This document shows, one piece after another, positions 20,341 through 32,606 of a DNA stretch of 64,000 bases (position 1 is the stretch's first letter; every line of letters begins with the position of its first letter). The position numbers were made by a program, and so were the translations under genes. The notes under the pieces were generated by a model. The model made no database searches. It saw only the letters and a program-made list of their open reading frames with translations, and was not told the origin of the DNA. Source of the DNA: Hermatobates lingyangjiaoensis (lineage: Eukaryota > Arthropoda > Insecta > Hemiptera > Hermatobatidae); assembly GCA_026182355.1 (NCBI GenBank), contig JAPFBL010000104.1:3837501-3901500 (forward strand), in the 5' to 3' direction.

Positions 20341-21970
20341 TCTGGAGTGGGCTACACTCTACTTTACTATAAGTAACTTAATGTCAAATTTCTTGAGTAT
20401 ACATAACGTCTCATTTAAGCATAACGTAAACATCTAAATGGGATATAATTATTAGCCTGTCATTCCTGAGGTAGTACAGATAGTGATTGAAGGACATATG
20501 AATTTATAAGCTTATTTTTGTACATCACAAATAATTTATTATTTGCAAATAATTTCATTAGTATAACTACAGCAGTAATAACATTTTTGAAAAACCAAAG
20601 TGAACATTTCTTGAAACGAAATAGTATCCTACAAGAGAACATGGCTATTGTTCAAACAGCCAGTAGATTTCTTACATCGTTTACTTGACATCCTTCTACA
20701 TTGAATATTAATGTAAAATTTTCAAATTTGAAACACTAAAACACTCTTTTTTTCTCTGAAAAACTTCTTAAACAGCGAAGAAAATGTTGTTTTAAGGTGA
20801 TTTGTTAATTAAAGCTGTACGATAATTACAGTTATTAATCTCTAAACGAAAGATTTCAATTTTGAATTATCTTTTACATTTTTGGTTTTTAACAGAATTA
20901 TTATCCTGGGAATTTTATGGCTTCTTAGTATTTAATATGATTATTTTCCTTCCCCTTTGTCAAATAACATATATACGAATTTTTTTTTAATGAGTGTTAT
21001 CATTTACCTGCACAATATTATTCCTCTTACATCTCTTATAAGTCAATAATATATTTTCATTTTTCCATTAGAAACATCAATTTTATCTCAGTGGATTCGC
21101 TCAAAAAATTTCTAAGTCAATGTAAACAATGTAAAAAAATACAAAAAATTCGACAAGTATAGCAGGTGATCTCTTAGTCTAGAATAAACAAACAGTTTTT
21201 ATATCGTTATTGCTCTTTCCCGTAATTGAAACTTCATGAATTTTTTTGTGAATTGCTAATTTTTTGTTCCATTTTTGGTCAAATTTTCATTATTTTTTAA
21301 CGAGCCGTTTAGCGTCAAAAAATCATTTTCTGAAAACACAAATCGTACTGTAACGCCCCTTTAGCGAAAGTAATTTCAAAAAAAAATATCTCACCTCATT
21401 CGCCATATAATGTTCTATTTGTAGGCATAGTCTCATTCTTGTCCGTCAAACAGTATGGCTTGTATCGCTCTCACAAGGTTTGAGATTGAATTATAAGTCA
21501 AAATTTTTACATTTTATTGAAAAAAAAAAATTTCCTGTTGTTTTAAAATTCTGAATATATTTTTCGTTTGTTGCATTTGTGACTTCAAAGATAATGTCAA
21601 AATTTCAAAACTCTAGGGTTATCAGTTTAGGAGAAATAAATGTTTTAAAAAAAACGGTTTTTGGCAAAAAAAGTAACTTTCCCATCATGCATAATTCTTC
21701 CCAAACAATAGGGATCTTCGTCTAAATAGGGCCCATTTTTTTGTAAAATATCAACTTGATCCATCAAAGATTCTGGACCGTAGCGTGGTAACAAGCAATG
21801 CTAACACACGCACCCACCCACGCACCCACCCACCCACCCACCCACACACACACACAGACATCATCGTAAAAACGTCATAAAACGACTTCTGGTACCTCAA
21901 AACATGTAATTCCGTCAAAATCTCGAGATCGAATTTTTTCACGATCACTATACTTTACTTATAGTAAAGT
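20341..21970 (+). repeat. 1.6-kb dispersed repeat, copy 2
   Basis: Direct repeat of 18535-20175 at high identity, with scattered substitutions and a shorter C-rich minisatellite (21804-21857). Same terminal sequences. Confidence 0.78.
21804..21857. repeat. CACC-type minisatellite in copy 2
   Basis: Same motif as in copy 1 with fewer CACC units and one more CA, so the tract length has changed since duplication. Confidence 0.9.
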
Positions 21971-24900
21971 AAAAATGTTAGAGTAACACTGCATTAGAGC
22001 ATTATTGGAAAAAAAACTCTTCAGAGCCTCATACTAACTCCAATTCAGTCTTACATAGTATTACATAGAAATATGTATTAATCATTCCAATTATTTGACT
22101 CATTATATTCACTTTAATAATAACCACAAACTATAAAGTAAAACGATATTTGCATTTAAAATGTTAGATAACATATGCAATATCAAAATGAAATATGCCG
22201 AAATAGAAACGACAATACAAACATAAATTAACAAAACTCTGCCTTGTAACATGAAAAAAAATATTTTTGTTTGAAGAAAGATTAAAGTACGCATATATTA
22301 TTGGTATTTTCTTTAGGTTTTATGGATTTAAGACTTCTTTATTTATTCTTGATTGATAATTCGTTTGTTTAAAATATTTAATTATTAGTAATTAGTATCC
22401 GGCTCTACTCCATATAGCCAAAATGATAAGTTATTATATATATCGATGATACCTAACTAGAAGACGTTTATGAATGTCTAAATCAGTAAAACTTATAAGG
22501 GAATATATACTGCATAAAAAATTGATGAAGAAATATTCAAATCAAACTGTACATATATAAAACTTAGTCTCTGTAAGAATGTATTTGTGTGTATAAATAC
22601 AGTTCTTAAAATAATAACTCTTAACATTACATAATGAAAAATTATTTAGAATTTAACATTTAGAACTCAATTGACACTTTTCAATACAATGCTTCTTAAT
22701 AAACAAATAATATTTCATCAAAATATTGTTATTCAAACTTTTAAGAGACAATTTTGTTTACTGATATAAATTTAATTAAACATTTACAACTGTGTGAAGT
22801 CTTCATTTGAAATTATTGAATGGAATGTAATGTGATATGGCTTAGTCTCTTCAACTAACTGGCTCCTAATTTGTGGGTTTAAAATCCGTATAATTACATT
22901 TAACAGATAAGACGTATCGAATTTAATGAGCTTAGACTTCTTTCACATTTCTTGATGTATTGTTCGGCAAAAAATATTCTTTTTATTATTTGTTTAATCT
23001 AATCTATCAACTACCAATTGTATTAGAAAATGTGTGCAATTTATAATCAGTGTTAGATTATATCTTTTTTGTGTAATCTATAATTTGAATTCTGTATTAA
23101 TTTCGTTTATCTCAAAAACGTTAATTGTAACGGATTTATAAAAAAATTTAAATTGTTTTCGTTATATGTAATTTATTATTAGAGTTGGAATTAAATTGTT
23201 TCCCGGATAAAGCCGGGTAGATCAGATAGTTTTAAATAAGAAATGGCAGTTTATTTCTTGTTGTCAATTTGTCAATAAAACAACATATTTTTAAATAATT
23301 ATATGTACTTCTATCTGTAGTAACTTAAAAAACTTGTTAAGATTATAACAGCTATATAGTTTTCTATCTGTACAGTTTTGTAGTATAAATGATTTAATTA
23401 TTATATTAGACAGTGTTTTGTAATAACATATATTTGAATAAATGACACTTGAGTTATATACATTAATATTCCTGCCTAATCAATATCATTATCAGATAAA
23501 TTAAAAAGAATTGTTTATAATAAAAGTTTGAAACTGTAGAGGTTGAATTGTTATATTGAAATAGCTATAACCTAAGAAATAATTAAAAATGACGAGTTAA
23601 TCTACCTTCCACGGGAAAGTAATGGGCACTGCAAAAGGTAATGAAGACAGTCGCCAAGGCGCATATTTCTCTGCAAAGTTCAACTTTGTTTCAGTTATGG
23701 ACAAATGCTTTCAAGCTCTCGGACAAGGTATTTAAAGAGTTTCTTTGGAGAAAAACAAGAAGGGTGTGATTTTCGCCTTTAAATAAATGTTGGTTAAAAG
23801 CTGCCCTCCACCTGACCTACTTTTGCAAACTTTTGCAAGTATCCACTTTCATCATTCTTCTTCTTCTTCCATTATTCTTTTTCTAACTTTTAAAAAAAAA
23901 AAAAACAAATCACTAAAAGTTGATTAAGCGTGTCGATTCTTTTACAAAAGTTGAAACAATATCATTCCTGTAAATAGAAATCCGTCGCGCAAACTTCGTG
24001 TACCACTGTCTTGATATCTACTCAACTAATTTTCGATTTGCAGTCAAACCTCGGACTTACTTCTTTCAAAAATCTCTCCTTCAATATAAATGTTAATATT
24101 CCATGAAATCATGGTCGTTTTACTCAAATAAACACAATTGGCAATACGTTAATATGCCCAACGTTAGTAAAATATTTATATTTACAAATATTACAATGCC
24201 AGAGTTATTGCAACATGTTATTGGTAAAAGTTCATTTCTACATGGTTCAAATAATTCAATAATATTGTGACCTACGCTATCAATGAAAAAAAATAACAAT
24301 CAACCATAACATCTTATCATTGAAACAAATTTTATGTTTAACAACTAGATTCCTAAACTTTGAACTAACAATAAATTATGTGTTTTTTTTAAAAAGTAGC
24401 GTCTACTGCTACTCAACTGAAAACTTTATAATCCCAAATCATGTATTTATTTCACTGTGCAGTGAAGTAGATTTAATTTGTCTGAGTACGGACAACATTA
24501 GAAGTTCCAATTACCAAATAGTTTCAATTAGTGACAACATCAACGGAAAAAATTGTATTTAATAAAATGTATTCGCAAACATTATTCTATTCGCAAATAC
24601 ATTGCTTGTTTATATTCACTTTAAAAAAAATATGAAATTGTAATTCTTCATTGGACATAATTTCTCAAACTATTAAAAACTCTTCAAATTTGTTAATAAC
24701 ATATGATATGAAATGAAACTATTGACCATGGTCTGTCATTTAGTTCCTGTGTATATCTCAGTTATAACTAAATGCAAATAGTTGCAATTGGCTTTTACAA
24801 GAGCTTGCACATGATATCAGAAAGAAAATTTCGTCACAGATAGATTTGTTCATTTTCTTTTTAAATCAACTAAATAAGAAGTTAAGATATAACCTGAGGA

Positions 24901-25185
24901 TGAACACTACCATACGTCTTTGAAATGCACAATTCAGTTATAAAGTGAATTTGGGTGGTGACTTCCTGCTCACTTTTTTTCACCTCACTATGAGTAAATA
25001 CTAAAAAATAAATTAATTCGTGTAATTTAAACTCATGTTTTACTGTATTATCTGAAATTTTTATCAGAACAATACATAGTTAGGATTTTTATTTTTAAAT
25101 ATTGTTTTAATCGTTCATATATTATTGCATGTATTAGCCAATCAAGTTATATGTTTTATTTGTATTGATTTGAATTAAAATAGAG
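21971..25185. other. AT-rich DNA with one weak exon candidate
   Basis: Apart from the 33-bp candidate at 23695-23727, nothing is supported. The stretch 23600-23850 has a slightly higher GC content. Confidence 0.5.
23695..23727 (+). other. Candidate 33-nt micro-exon
   Basis: Preceded by TTTGTTTCAG and followed by GTATTTAAAG, with all three frames open and GC content above its surroundings. It would keep the reading phase (11 codons). No neighbouring exon was found, so this rests on splice-site resemblance alone. Confidence 0.15.
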
Positions 25186-25189
25186 TGTT

Positions 25190-25243
25190 TTGTGTGTGTG
25201 TGTGTGTGTGTGTGCGTGTGTGTGTGCGTACGTGTGTGTGTGT
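25190..25243. repeat. (GT)n microsatellite
   Basis: GT run interrupted by GCGT and GCGTAC. Confidence 0.9.
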
Positions 25244-25399
25244 GATTAATTTATCTTTGTAAAGTAGCTTGTACAAAATTTTGTATAACATTATGAATGA
25301 TGGGCCAGGGTTGTTCCAGTCACAGAGTCGTTTTTATGAATACTAGAGAACACAAGTTAGAATATTCATGTTGACGTTAAATTTTGTATGAGAGGTGAG

Positions 25400-25470
25400 G
25401 AAAAAGTGGTACATGCTGCTTTTCAAAAAGGACGAAACGTCATCGGTCCTGTGTCTGTTTTTGTCAAGTA
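25400..25470 (+). other. PLE terminus-like remnant
   Basis: GGACGAAACGTCATCGGTCC contains GAAACGTC, the 3' half of a hammerhead core with its cleavage context, preceded by a possible CTTTT..AAAGG stem. The CTGANGA half is degraded. Confidence 0.3.
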
Positions 25471-25480
25471 CACGTTAAAA

Positions 25481-28400
25481 TTTTCTACTCCAATAAAATG
25501 TACAAAATTATAAAATGTAGGAGTTTCATATAAAACAAACACATGTAATTAAAATTTATTACATAGTTGCAAATAAATAAACCAGCCTTTGATCCTCTAG
25601 AATAGTACTGAATGCAGAAGTCTACTACTGTAAGCGTTGAAAACAACAGAGTTAAAATTATAAATTTATTCATCCGTGTGTGTGGACAGATACACTGTAT
25701 TGATTCGTCCCTCTGTTCTAAAGGCCAGTTTGATAACTCTTTTCACCCTGCGACCTAAATGGATTATGACTACCTGATGAATGACTTTGATCTGCAGGAA
25801 ACCTTTATTAATTACTGACTCCGTTAGGATGCTTAAGAAGATTTTAAACTTCTCTACGCCAAGCATTATCTTTTAGCTTTCCATCCAGCTTTTATGTCAA
25901 TATTTTCTCACAAAAAAACATCATTTATCAGATTAATGGACGCTTTTACTTTACCCGTTCTTTTTTATGCATAAATAAACAAGTAATTAAAGTAAATGTA
26001 TATCTCTTAAATGTGTTATTTATGTAAATATAACACAATGAATAAAAAATTAAATTTGTGAATAAAGCATTCGTTGATATATACTGAAACAAGATAAAGA
26101 ATTAACCTGCCACTACAGCTCTATATCACGGCATTCAAAACACTTTGGATAGGCAGCAGTGCAATTCTAGTCCGAAAGGATTATCACAAAGATTATTAGT
26201 GAATCGCCAGATAGCTTTAGAGTCTTCCTCTTATACCCTATGACCTACTGTTGATTCACCTGCTCGGTATACCGGACTGATTCAGTCATGCAGTCAGTGA
26301 AAAAAAAATAATATCCATGTATCATATATGAAATCTACAACTATCTGAGGAAGACCCTATAAAGAATTTTCCATTTTTTTTTTATAAAGATCGCACACAA
26401 TCACAAAAATCATTTCTGTACCCAATCAATCAAAAATACTGCTTTTAAGCAAAACCAAAGATTTAAATTAACTAAAACTAAAATAAATAAAAGATATATA
26501 AAAGTAAAAAAATACAATTATGAGCCTTAATGATATTGTAAAGTTTAAACTTGAACTATATTACATAAATATAATTTTCAGTTTAAATTTAATATTATCT
26601 CAAGGTATTTCATCTGGGCCATATATATTCTTAATTATACTTCATTTCTTTTCCGTTATGTTTGGTCCATTACAAATAAACCTGAACAAATAACGCCAAC
26701 TATTCTTTTATATTGCAGTCATCCTCAGGGTTGCATAAAAAATAGAACTTATCACTCTAAAAACTGAATCCTACTTTTCAATACCATATCAATATGAAAA
26801 GAGTGTGTGTGTGTGTGTGTATCAGAATGAAGAATCTAGTAGCTGAAACAATTATGAAAACAACTCAAATTCCTGAATGGAAATATAATGAACCCTATTC
26901 TATCAAATGGTTGATATATATTGAATTTGCGATATATACGTAAATATAAAATCACAGTAAAAATAATAAAACAATGAAAGGTCGTAAAGTATTTTGTATT
27001 ACCTCCGCGTTTCTTATACGACCCAGTTATGTCTGCGTTTGTGAATGTCTATATGTGTGTGTGTAAGTGTGTTTATGTGTGTGTATGTGGGAGTATCCAA
27101 AATTTTGTTGCCACACTGTTTGATCTATCAAATTTTCACTGAACAAAAACTGCAGTCTATAAAGTTTTCATGATTTTTAGAAATATTGAGCCATGCAAAA
27201 GTCACTTTATGGCAAATTTTGTATTTAGAAAATATTTCTATCTCTTCAACTGCTCATTTCAGAATGTTGGAGTTTAGTTTTATTATTGAACTAACAGAAA
27301 AATAATTAAAAAAGTTATCAGTTTCTTAAAACAACTAGTAACGTATTTTTTGTAATAAAGTGCAAACATTTTGACTTAAAGGTTTATTGCAAATCCACTT
27401 ATAACAAGATTATAATCAAATTCTGCATAAAAACTGCACCTCTTGAGATCATCAACCACATATGTATATGTTGTTTTGATGTATGGTGAATGGTTTTCAT
27501 ATATGGTGAATGTATGTAGTATGTAGTTGATTGCATAACAAAACATAATAGCAGATATATAGTTCTTGGCATGATTATTGACATCACTGTATTGGGGTCA
27601 TTTCTCGCTGTAACATTGGGAAAAGTACTAATTCGTTTACTATGTAAAACAGTTACTAAATTTAATTTACTATTCACGTGATTCAAGAACTTAAAATTTG
27701 TATTAGGTACCATTGACCTACCAATATTTCATATTTTAAATATTGGAAGAGTTCCATTCAACAGAGTTAGTCCCAAAAACCTTGGTCAATTAAGAATCCA
27801 GTTTTATTCCTACAGTGAAAATATTGAATGAGAAAAATTATTTATGTTCACCTATTTTGTTTCTGACTTAACAATATTTCGATACAAACAATCAAAAAGT
27901 TGACAGGTAACATTACTTGTGCTTTTGCACACAGAGTAAAGAAAAAATTACTGATGCATTAACAATAAATTCCTGTACGTGCACGTCTTTTTTCTACAGT
28001 TGGTATAACAATCTCGAACGTAAAGAACAGTTTTGCTTTAGATATTTCTTTTTCCATCACAAAACAAAAGCCCTCGTTAAAATATCTCTTCCATTTCTCT
28101 ATATATATCTTAAATTGATATTTCATTGCCATTATATTCAATTGTTTGTTGCAATTGGTAGATGGCAAAAGATTTGTTTATGTAACAATGCAAGGTCGTT
28201 AGTGTGACTCAATGTCGGCTGTTTCGACGCCAAACATAATCAGTTTTGACTTTCTGTCAATATATGCTCACTCTAACTACTCCTCGTCTTACCAAATTGC
28301 TTTATCAGCGCTAACTATTTATTATTTAAACACAATTATCGATATTCCACTTTATCAATCAATAAACTACTTTAATATTTTCTTCATAAAGTACATAAAC

Positions 28401-28608
28401 TGACGTACTAATGTTATTGAGTACTAACATAAGGCATTTCTTTTGAAAGTATTCGAGTAAAGTGTAATTCATTGTAACTAGTGGATAAGAACAGTACTTC
28501 ACTCAATTAAATTGATATGCTTCATTACTGAGTATTTAGTAGATAGTACTAAGATTGATCATAACACAACCAATGAGCCATACTCGTATATATGCATATA
28601 TACTAAAT
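25481..28608. other. AT-rich DNA with short GT tracts
   Basis: (GT)n at 26803-26820 and GT-rich sequence at 27052-27090. No supported gene; the open frames here are short and AT-driven. Confidence 0.5.
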
Positions 28609-28800
28609 TGATAAAAAGAACACACAGAAATGAAACAGAAACTCACTACTATATTTCGATGGCCTCGTCATCAGGAAAATAGAAACTAGTCGCTCTGCAG
28701 GCATAAAACGACTGGTTGGTGGTCTTGAAGAAGTGTATTCAAACAGTGTAGCCAACTTACGGAGGCAAGTATAGATAAAGAAATAAAAGGAAAAATAAAT
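28609..28800 (-). mobile_element. PLE-B 3' end
   Basis: Minus-strand PLE-B terminus with 3' UTR. The CTGATGA core at about 28669-28675 is followed by GAGGCCATC, GAAA and TATAGTAGTGAG. The upstream part (AGTTGGCTACACTGTTTGA) matches the copy at 51523-51541. No coding sequence is left. Confidence 0.7.
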
Positions 28801-29689
28801 AATAAACAACTTATTTACATTAACAGCTACAGGAAAGGCACATTTAAACATACTTTGCCTGCTTAAAGCGTGTTACACTTCTAGTGTCAATTTGTAATGA
28901 TATTTTAAAGTTTAATTATTTCATTTCTTTTTTTGTTTTGAATTGTTTAGTTGGTATTATTTCAAAATGAAATCATTATTATACTATTTTGTTATTAGAA
29001 TATTTAATTTATTTTTCTTTACATTTCTTATTTGTTTGTATATAACATATCTGAATGTTTATATTAACAGTAAAAAGGCAACTACAATGGCAAAAGTAGT
29101 TCACTTTTCTAAAATTAATTACATTTAAGAGTAAACAAACTTTACTGCGTGGATATCAATACTAACTTTCAATTGGTACTACATATTAAACTTATTAATT
29201 CTTATTCTTATTAATTTATTATTAACTTATTAATTCTTATTAATGCAAATGACATCTCATTCATTCCGTCCTTGAATAGTAGTTATTGCACAAAAATCTG
29301 CCATCAAAACAACCTGCCAATCACAATTATCTTATAATTGGCAATATGTAGTATCAATTACAACAAAAAGTAATTATATCAATGCCATTATTTCTGATAA
29401 TAGATGCTACTGAGAGACCAGAGTGTTATATGGTCATAAAACGAAAGATATTAAACTGAGGCTAGTATTATAATTATATATAATTAGTTTTATAATAGTT
29501 TTCTTAGATCAAATAAATTATTTTTATAGTTATTATAATTATAGTTATGTAGTATCATTAATGCTTTACTAACCAGGCCTTTCATATTCAGATTTGTTTA
29601 AATGGTGAAATATTACTTCATTAAAAGTTGTACCTCTTTTTAGGCCGCTAGTAAGATATTTTCCTTCATTTCTGATAATGTAGGAACTC
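28801..29689. other. AT-rich DNA, nothing supported
   Basis: Contains a small cluster of TTATTAATTCTTATTA near 29190-29240, probably slipped simple sequence. Confidence 0.5.
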
Positions 29690-29760
29690 ATGTCTTGATA
29701 AGGAAAAAATACATTGTAAACAATGTCGAAATATTGGTATTTGTTTTATTGGTTCAAAGT
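29690..29760 (+). other. PLE terminus-like remnant with long stem II
   Basis: CTTGATAAGG is followed by a CATTG TAAA CAATG hairpin, then TCGAAATATTGG. This order (CTGA-like core, hairpin, GAAA) is that of a PLE-type hammerhead with a substituted core. Confidence 0.35.
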
Positions 29761-30762
29761 GAACTGATATATGGGTTTCTACCATAATGAAAAAAATAAA
29801 ATTGAAAGAAAAATAAATTAAGTTACAGAGTGTACTAATAATACTCGTAAGTCCAAGGGATCAAATATCACTGTAAATATCACTGTATAGCCAAAGATGG
29901 TAAAAGCTTCTGGAATATACAAAATTTTGCATAGTACAATGTATATATGTATTCTTTTTGTAGCACACAAGCATATCACATAAATGATACACATATTTCC
30001 AAATAGGCTGGTATATGTGTTTTCGAAATATATACGGTCATTAGTCAAAAAAGGTAAACAAATAAAAAGAATTCGATGACAAACGAAGACATCCCTCAAC
30101 GCTATCATATTAGAAATTCACTTTTTCAGAAATTAAATTATTTAAAAGAAAGAATAAACTTGCCTAGAATATTGACCAGAAAATATTAATTGAGAATTAT
30201 ACAACTAATATAAAAAATTATTAATTACAGCATGAAAACTATTTAATTAATTAACTGATTATTTAGGAACGCTCATGGACGTTGTTTATTCGGAACAAAG
30301 ATTTCGCTATTTCTTATGAGTCCTGACGGAGAACTGCACTATAGGTTACTTGCACAGCTTTATATTTTCTAAGCAACTCAACACATTCATTTCATTTTAT
30401 CAGTTTAATCTATTTGGATCAAACGTTATATTAATTTTTTATGTAATATTGCCTTTTTTTAACTCCTGAGAGCAGGGTTTTTAAACTTTTTACACTGAGA
30501 GATAATTTCTATGTAAATTACACTTTATAGTTATTAAATCTTAACTAAAATTACTAAATATTTTAGTTTTAATCATATTCTTATTGTGAAATTTTTTGGC
30601 ATTCTGAAAAAAAAACATGTTTTCCTTGTTATTCTATTTTAGACCTCAGATAGCTTAAATATGAAATTTGTTAAATTACCCTTTTAGTTTTCATGATATT
30701 CTGATCATATAAAACCAAATACTCTGTCTTTTTCTCCTCTCTCTCTCTCTCTCTGTCTCACA

Positions 30763-30823
<61 letters not shown>

Positions 30824-31965
30824 TCATACACTCACACAGAGTAGTATGATACTAATACGGCTGGATTCGTGTATTTATTTCCAAACTCAATAGGGAAATT
30901 TTGCACAGTGTATTTTATCATTGTTCTATATTCCATGGAAGATAAATGAACGATATAAAGTAATATTCAGGTTGTATTTATGTTATATTAATGAATTCAA
31001 TATTTCATAGAGCTCTTAAGATTTTTTCAAATGTAAACGAAAATGAGATGTTGATATTCATTGAAACTGTACCAAGCCTTGATCAAAAGAATAAATAGAA
31101 TACTTTACATTAATGTTATCGAGATAGACAACAAGACAACAAAGGTGTATAATATATACTTTTAGAAGTATATATTATAATAATGTAATGCAAGAAGACC
31201 AAACAACTGTAAAGAGATAGAACATAATAAAGATAATAGTAGGTGAATGTATAAGAAAGATAAGGTGGGATATGTATAGAAAGAAGAATAATGAAGAGTT
31301 ACATTGAAAAGATGTTTGTTTGGGTGGATGGTTTAGGGTCAGGTGGATTAAGACCTGCTCCGCCCAGTGCAGCCCTACCCATCTAGGACAAAGGACAGAT
31401 TTTTGCAATCCGCTCAAAAGATCTTTTTCAAAGCAATGAATTCAGCCATTTTTGTATTATTGAAAAATTTATGGTTATATCAACGAATAGATTTTTATTT
31501 TATTGTCTTATTGGTGGAAGAGAAAGTCTAAAGAAAAGACTAAATTTTGGATTAAGCTTAGTTGCTAGTTCTTTGTTATGGAACCAAACTGAAATTAACT
31601 CAGACATTATGAATGTAATCTACTTAAATTACTATGAGATATAAAAGTTAATAATTGCGAGACAGTTTTTCTAAACTATTTGCTCCGGTTTAGTTGTTAT
31701 GAAGCTCTCATTTGTTAGACAGGCTCCAATATCAACAATTTAATATGATCTTATAATTTAGATTCTAGATGAAATGCATTGTTATTCTTATTTCGCTACC
31801 AGAGTACTATTGCATTTTTATTATTTTTTGTTGCTCCCAAAAGACAAATTATTAATAAATATTATTTTGTATTTTCTCTGAAAGTGGGAGTAGAGCATTC
31901 TAAAAAAACATAACCTAAACTTTACCAAATTTAATGATAATGAAAAGAAATACAAATGTATGTGA
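29761..31965. other. AT-rich DNA with a (CT)n(CA)n tract
   Basis: Simple repeat at about 30735-30840: CT run, then CA runs. A GC-richer patch at 31310-31400 (CTGCTCCGCCCAGTGCAGCC) may be an old dispersed element. No gene supported. Confidence 0.5.
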
Positions 31966-32115
31966 TTCAAATGAAACCGTAATAAGACTTAGATCTTTCA
32001 ACCGTAACAAGCGGTCTTCGTTGGGTTTTTGACTCTGACAAAGACCGCTTGTCCGCTTGTTATGGTTGAAAGATCTTAGTTTTTTTTTCATTTTAAATTG
32101 TGGATTGATCATTGA
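31966..32115. mobile_element. PLE-A miniature inverted dimer
   Basis: Two PLE-A termini back to back, 3' ends outward, with nothing upstream of the ribozyme region retained. Left arm about 31966-32020, right arm about 32021-32115. The right stem II loop has a small duplication (CGCTTGTCCGCTTG). Confidence 0.75.
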
Positions 32116-32124
32116 GATATATAG

Positions 32125-32190
32125 AACTCATTTAGATATTTCGTCATCCATCGTTATCCGGAAGAAGTACTAGCGTAGAGAAGCAAACCG
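32125..32190 (-). mobile_element. PLE-B-like terminus fragment
   Basis: Minus strand: GACGAAATATCTAAATGAG in the position of the PLE-B terminal motif. Short and diverged. Confidence 0.3.
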
Positions 32191-32220
32191 GCACTCATAT
32201 ATACGAGTATATAAACTATA

Positions 32221-32606
32221 TTCACAAAAAGAACATACAGGAATGAAACAGAAGCTCACTGCTATATTTTGATGACTTCGTCGTCCCCTCTAATTAAATT
32301 TAATAGATCAAATATTATAAACATTAGTAACGGGCTCTTCAAGCTTGATACTTTCGCGATGATGGCAATAGCCTCTTTTAAGAGGGTTGGAACTAGCGGA
32401 TGGTTTTTTTGCTCTTTGTTACTGTACTCCTTTGTACTCCAAACATCCCTCTCTTGACATTTGTCTTTTCCTGTACTTTACACCCTTTTAATACCACTCT
32501 TCCCTTCCACTCTCCTCAACCGCTCACCAGATGCGTCAGTATCTTGACCGCTTGTTACGGTTGAAAGATCTTATTCTTTTTTTCCCTTTTCATATTGTTG
32601 TTTGAT
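32221..32606. mobile_element. Chimeric inverted dimer: PLE-B arm joined to PLE-A arm
   Basis: The left arm (32221-32287, minus) is the PLE-B terminus (TTCACAAAAAGAACATACAG through GATGACTTCGTCGTC). The right arm (32289-32606, plus) is PLE-A from the end of its GIY-YIG frame (LIKFNRSNIINISNGLFKLD) through the 3' UTR to the ribozyme stem II/GAAA half. The 5' half of that ribozyme is deleted (GCGTCAGTATCTTGACCGC). Two different families are joined head to head with 3' ends outward. Confidence 0.72.

Noticed and set aside
28675..28690. Active hammerhead in PLE-B
   Set aside because: CTGATGA and GAAA are present, but stem II is weak, stem I does not pair and the expected cleavage position does not follow the UH rule; I describe it only as hammerhead-like.
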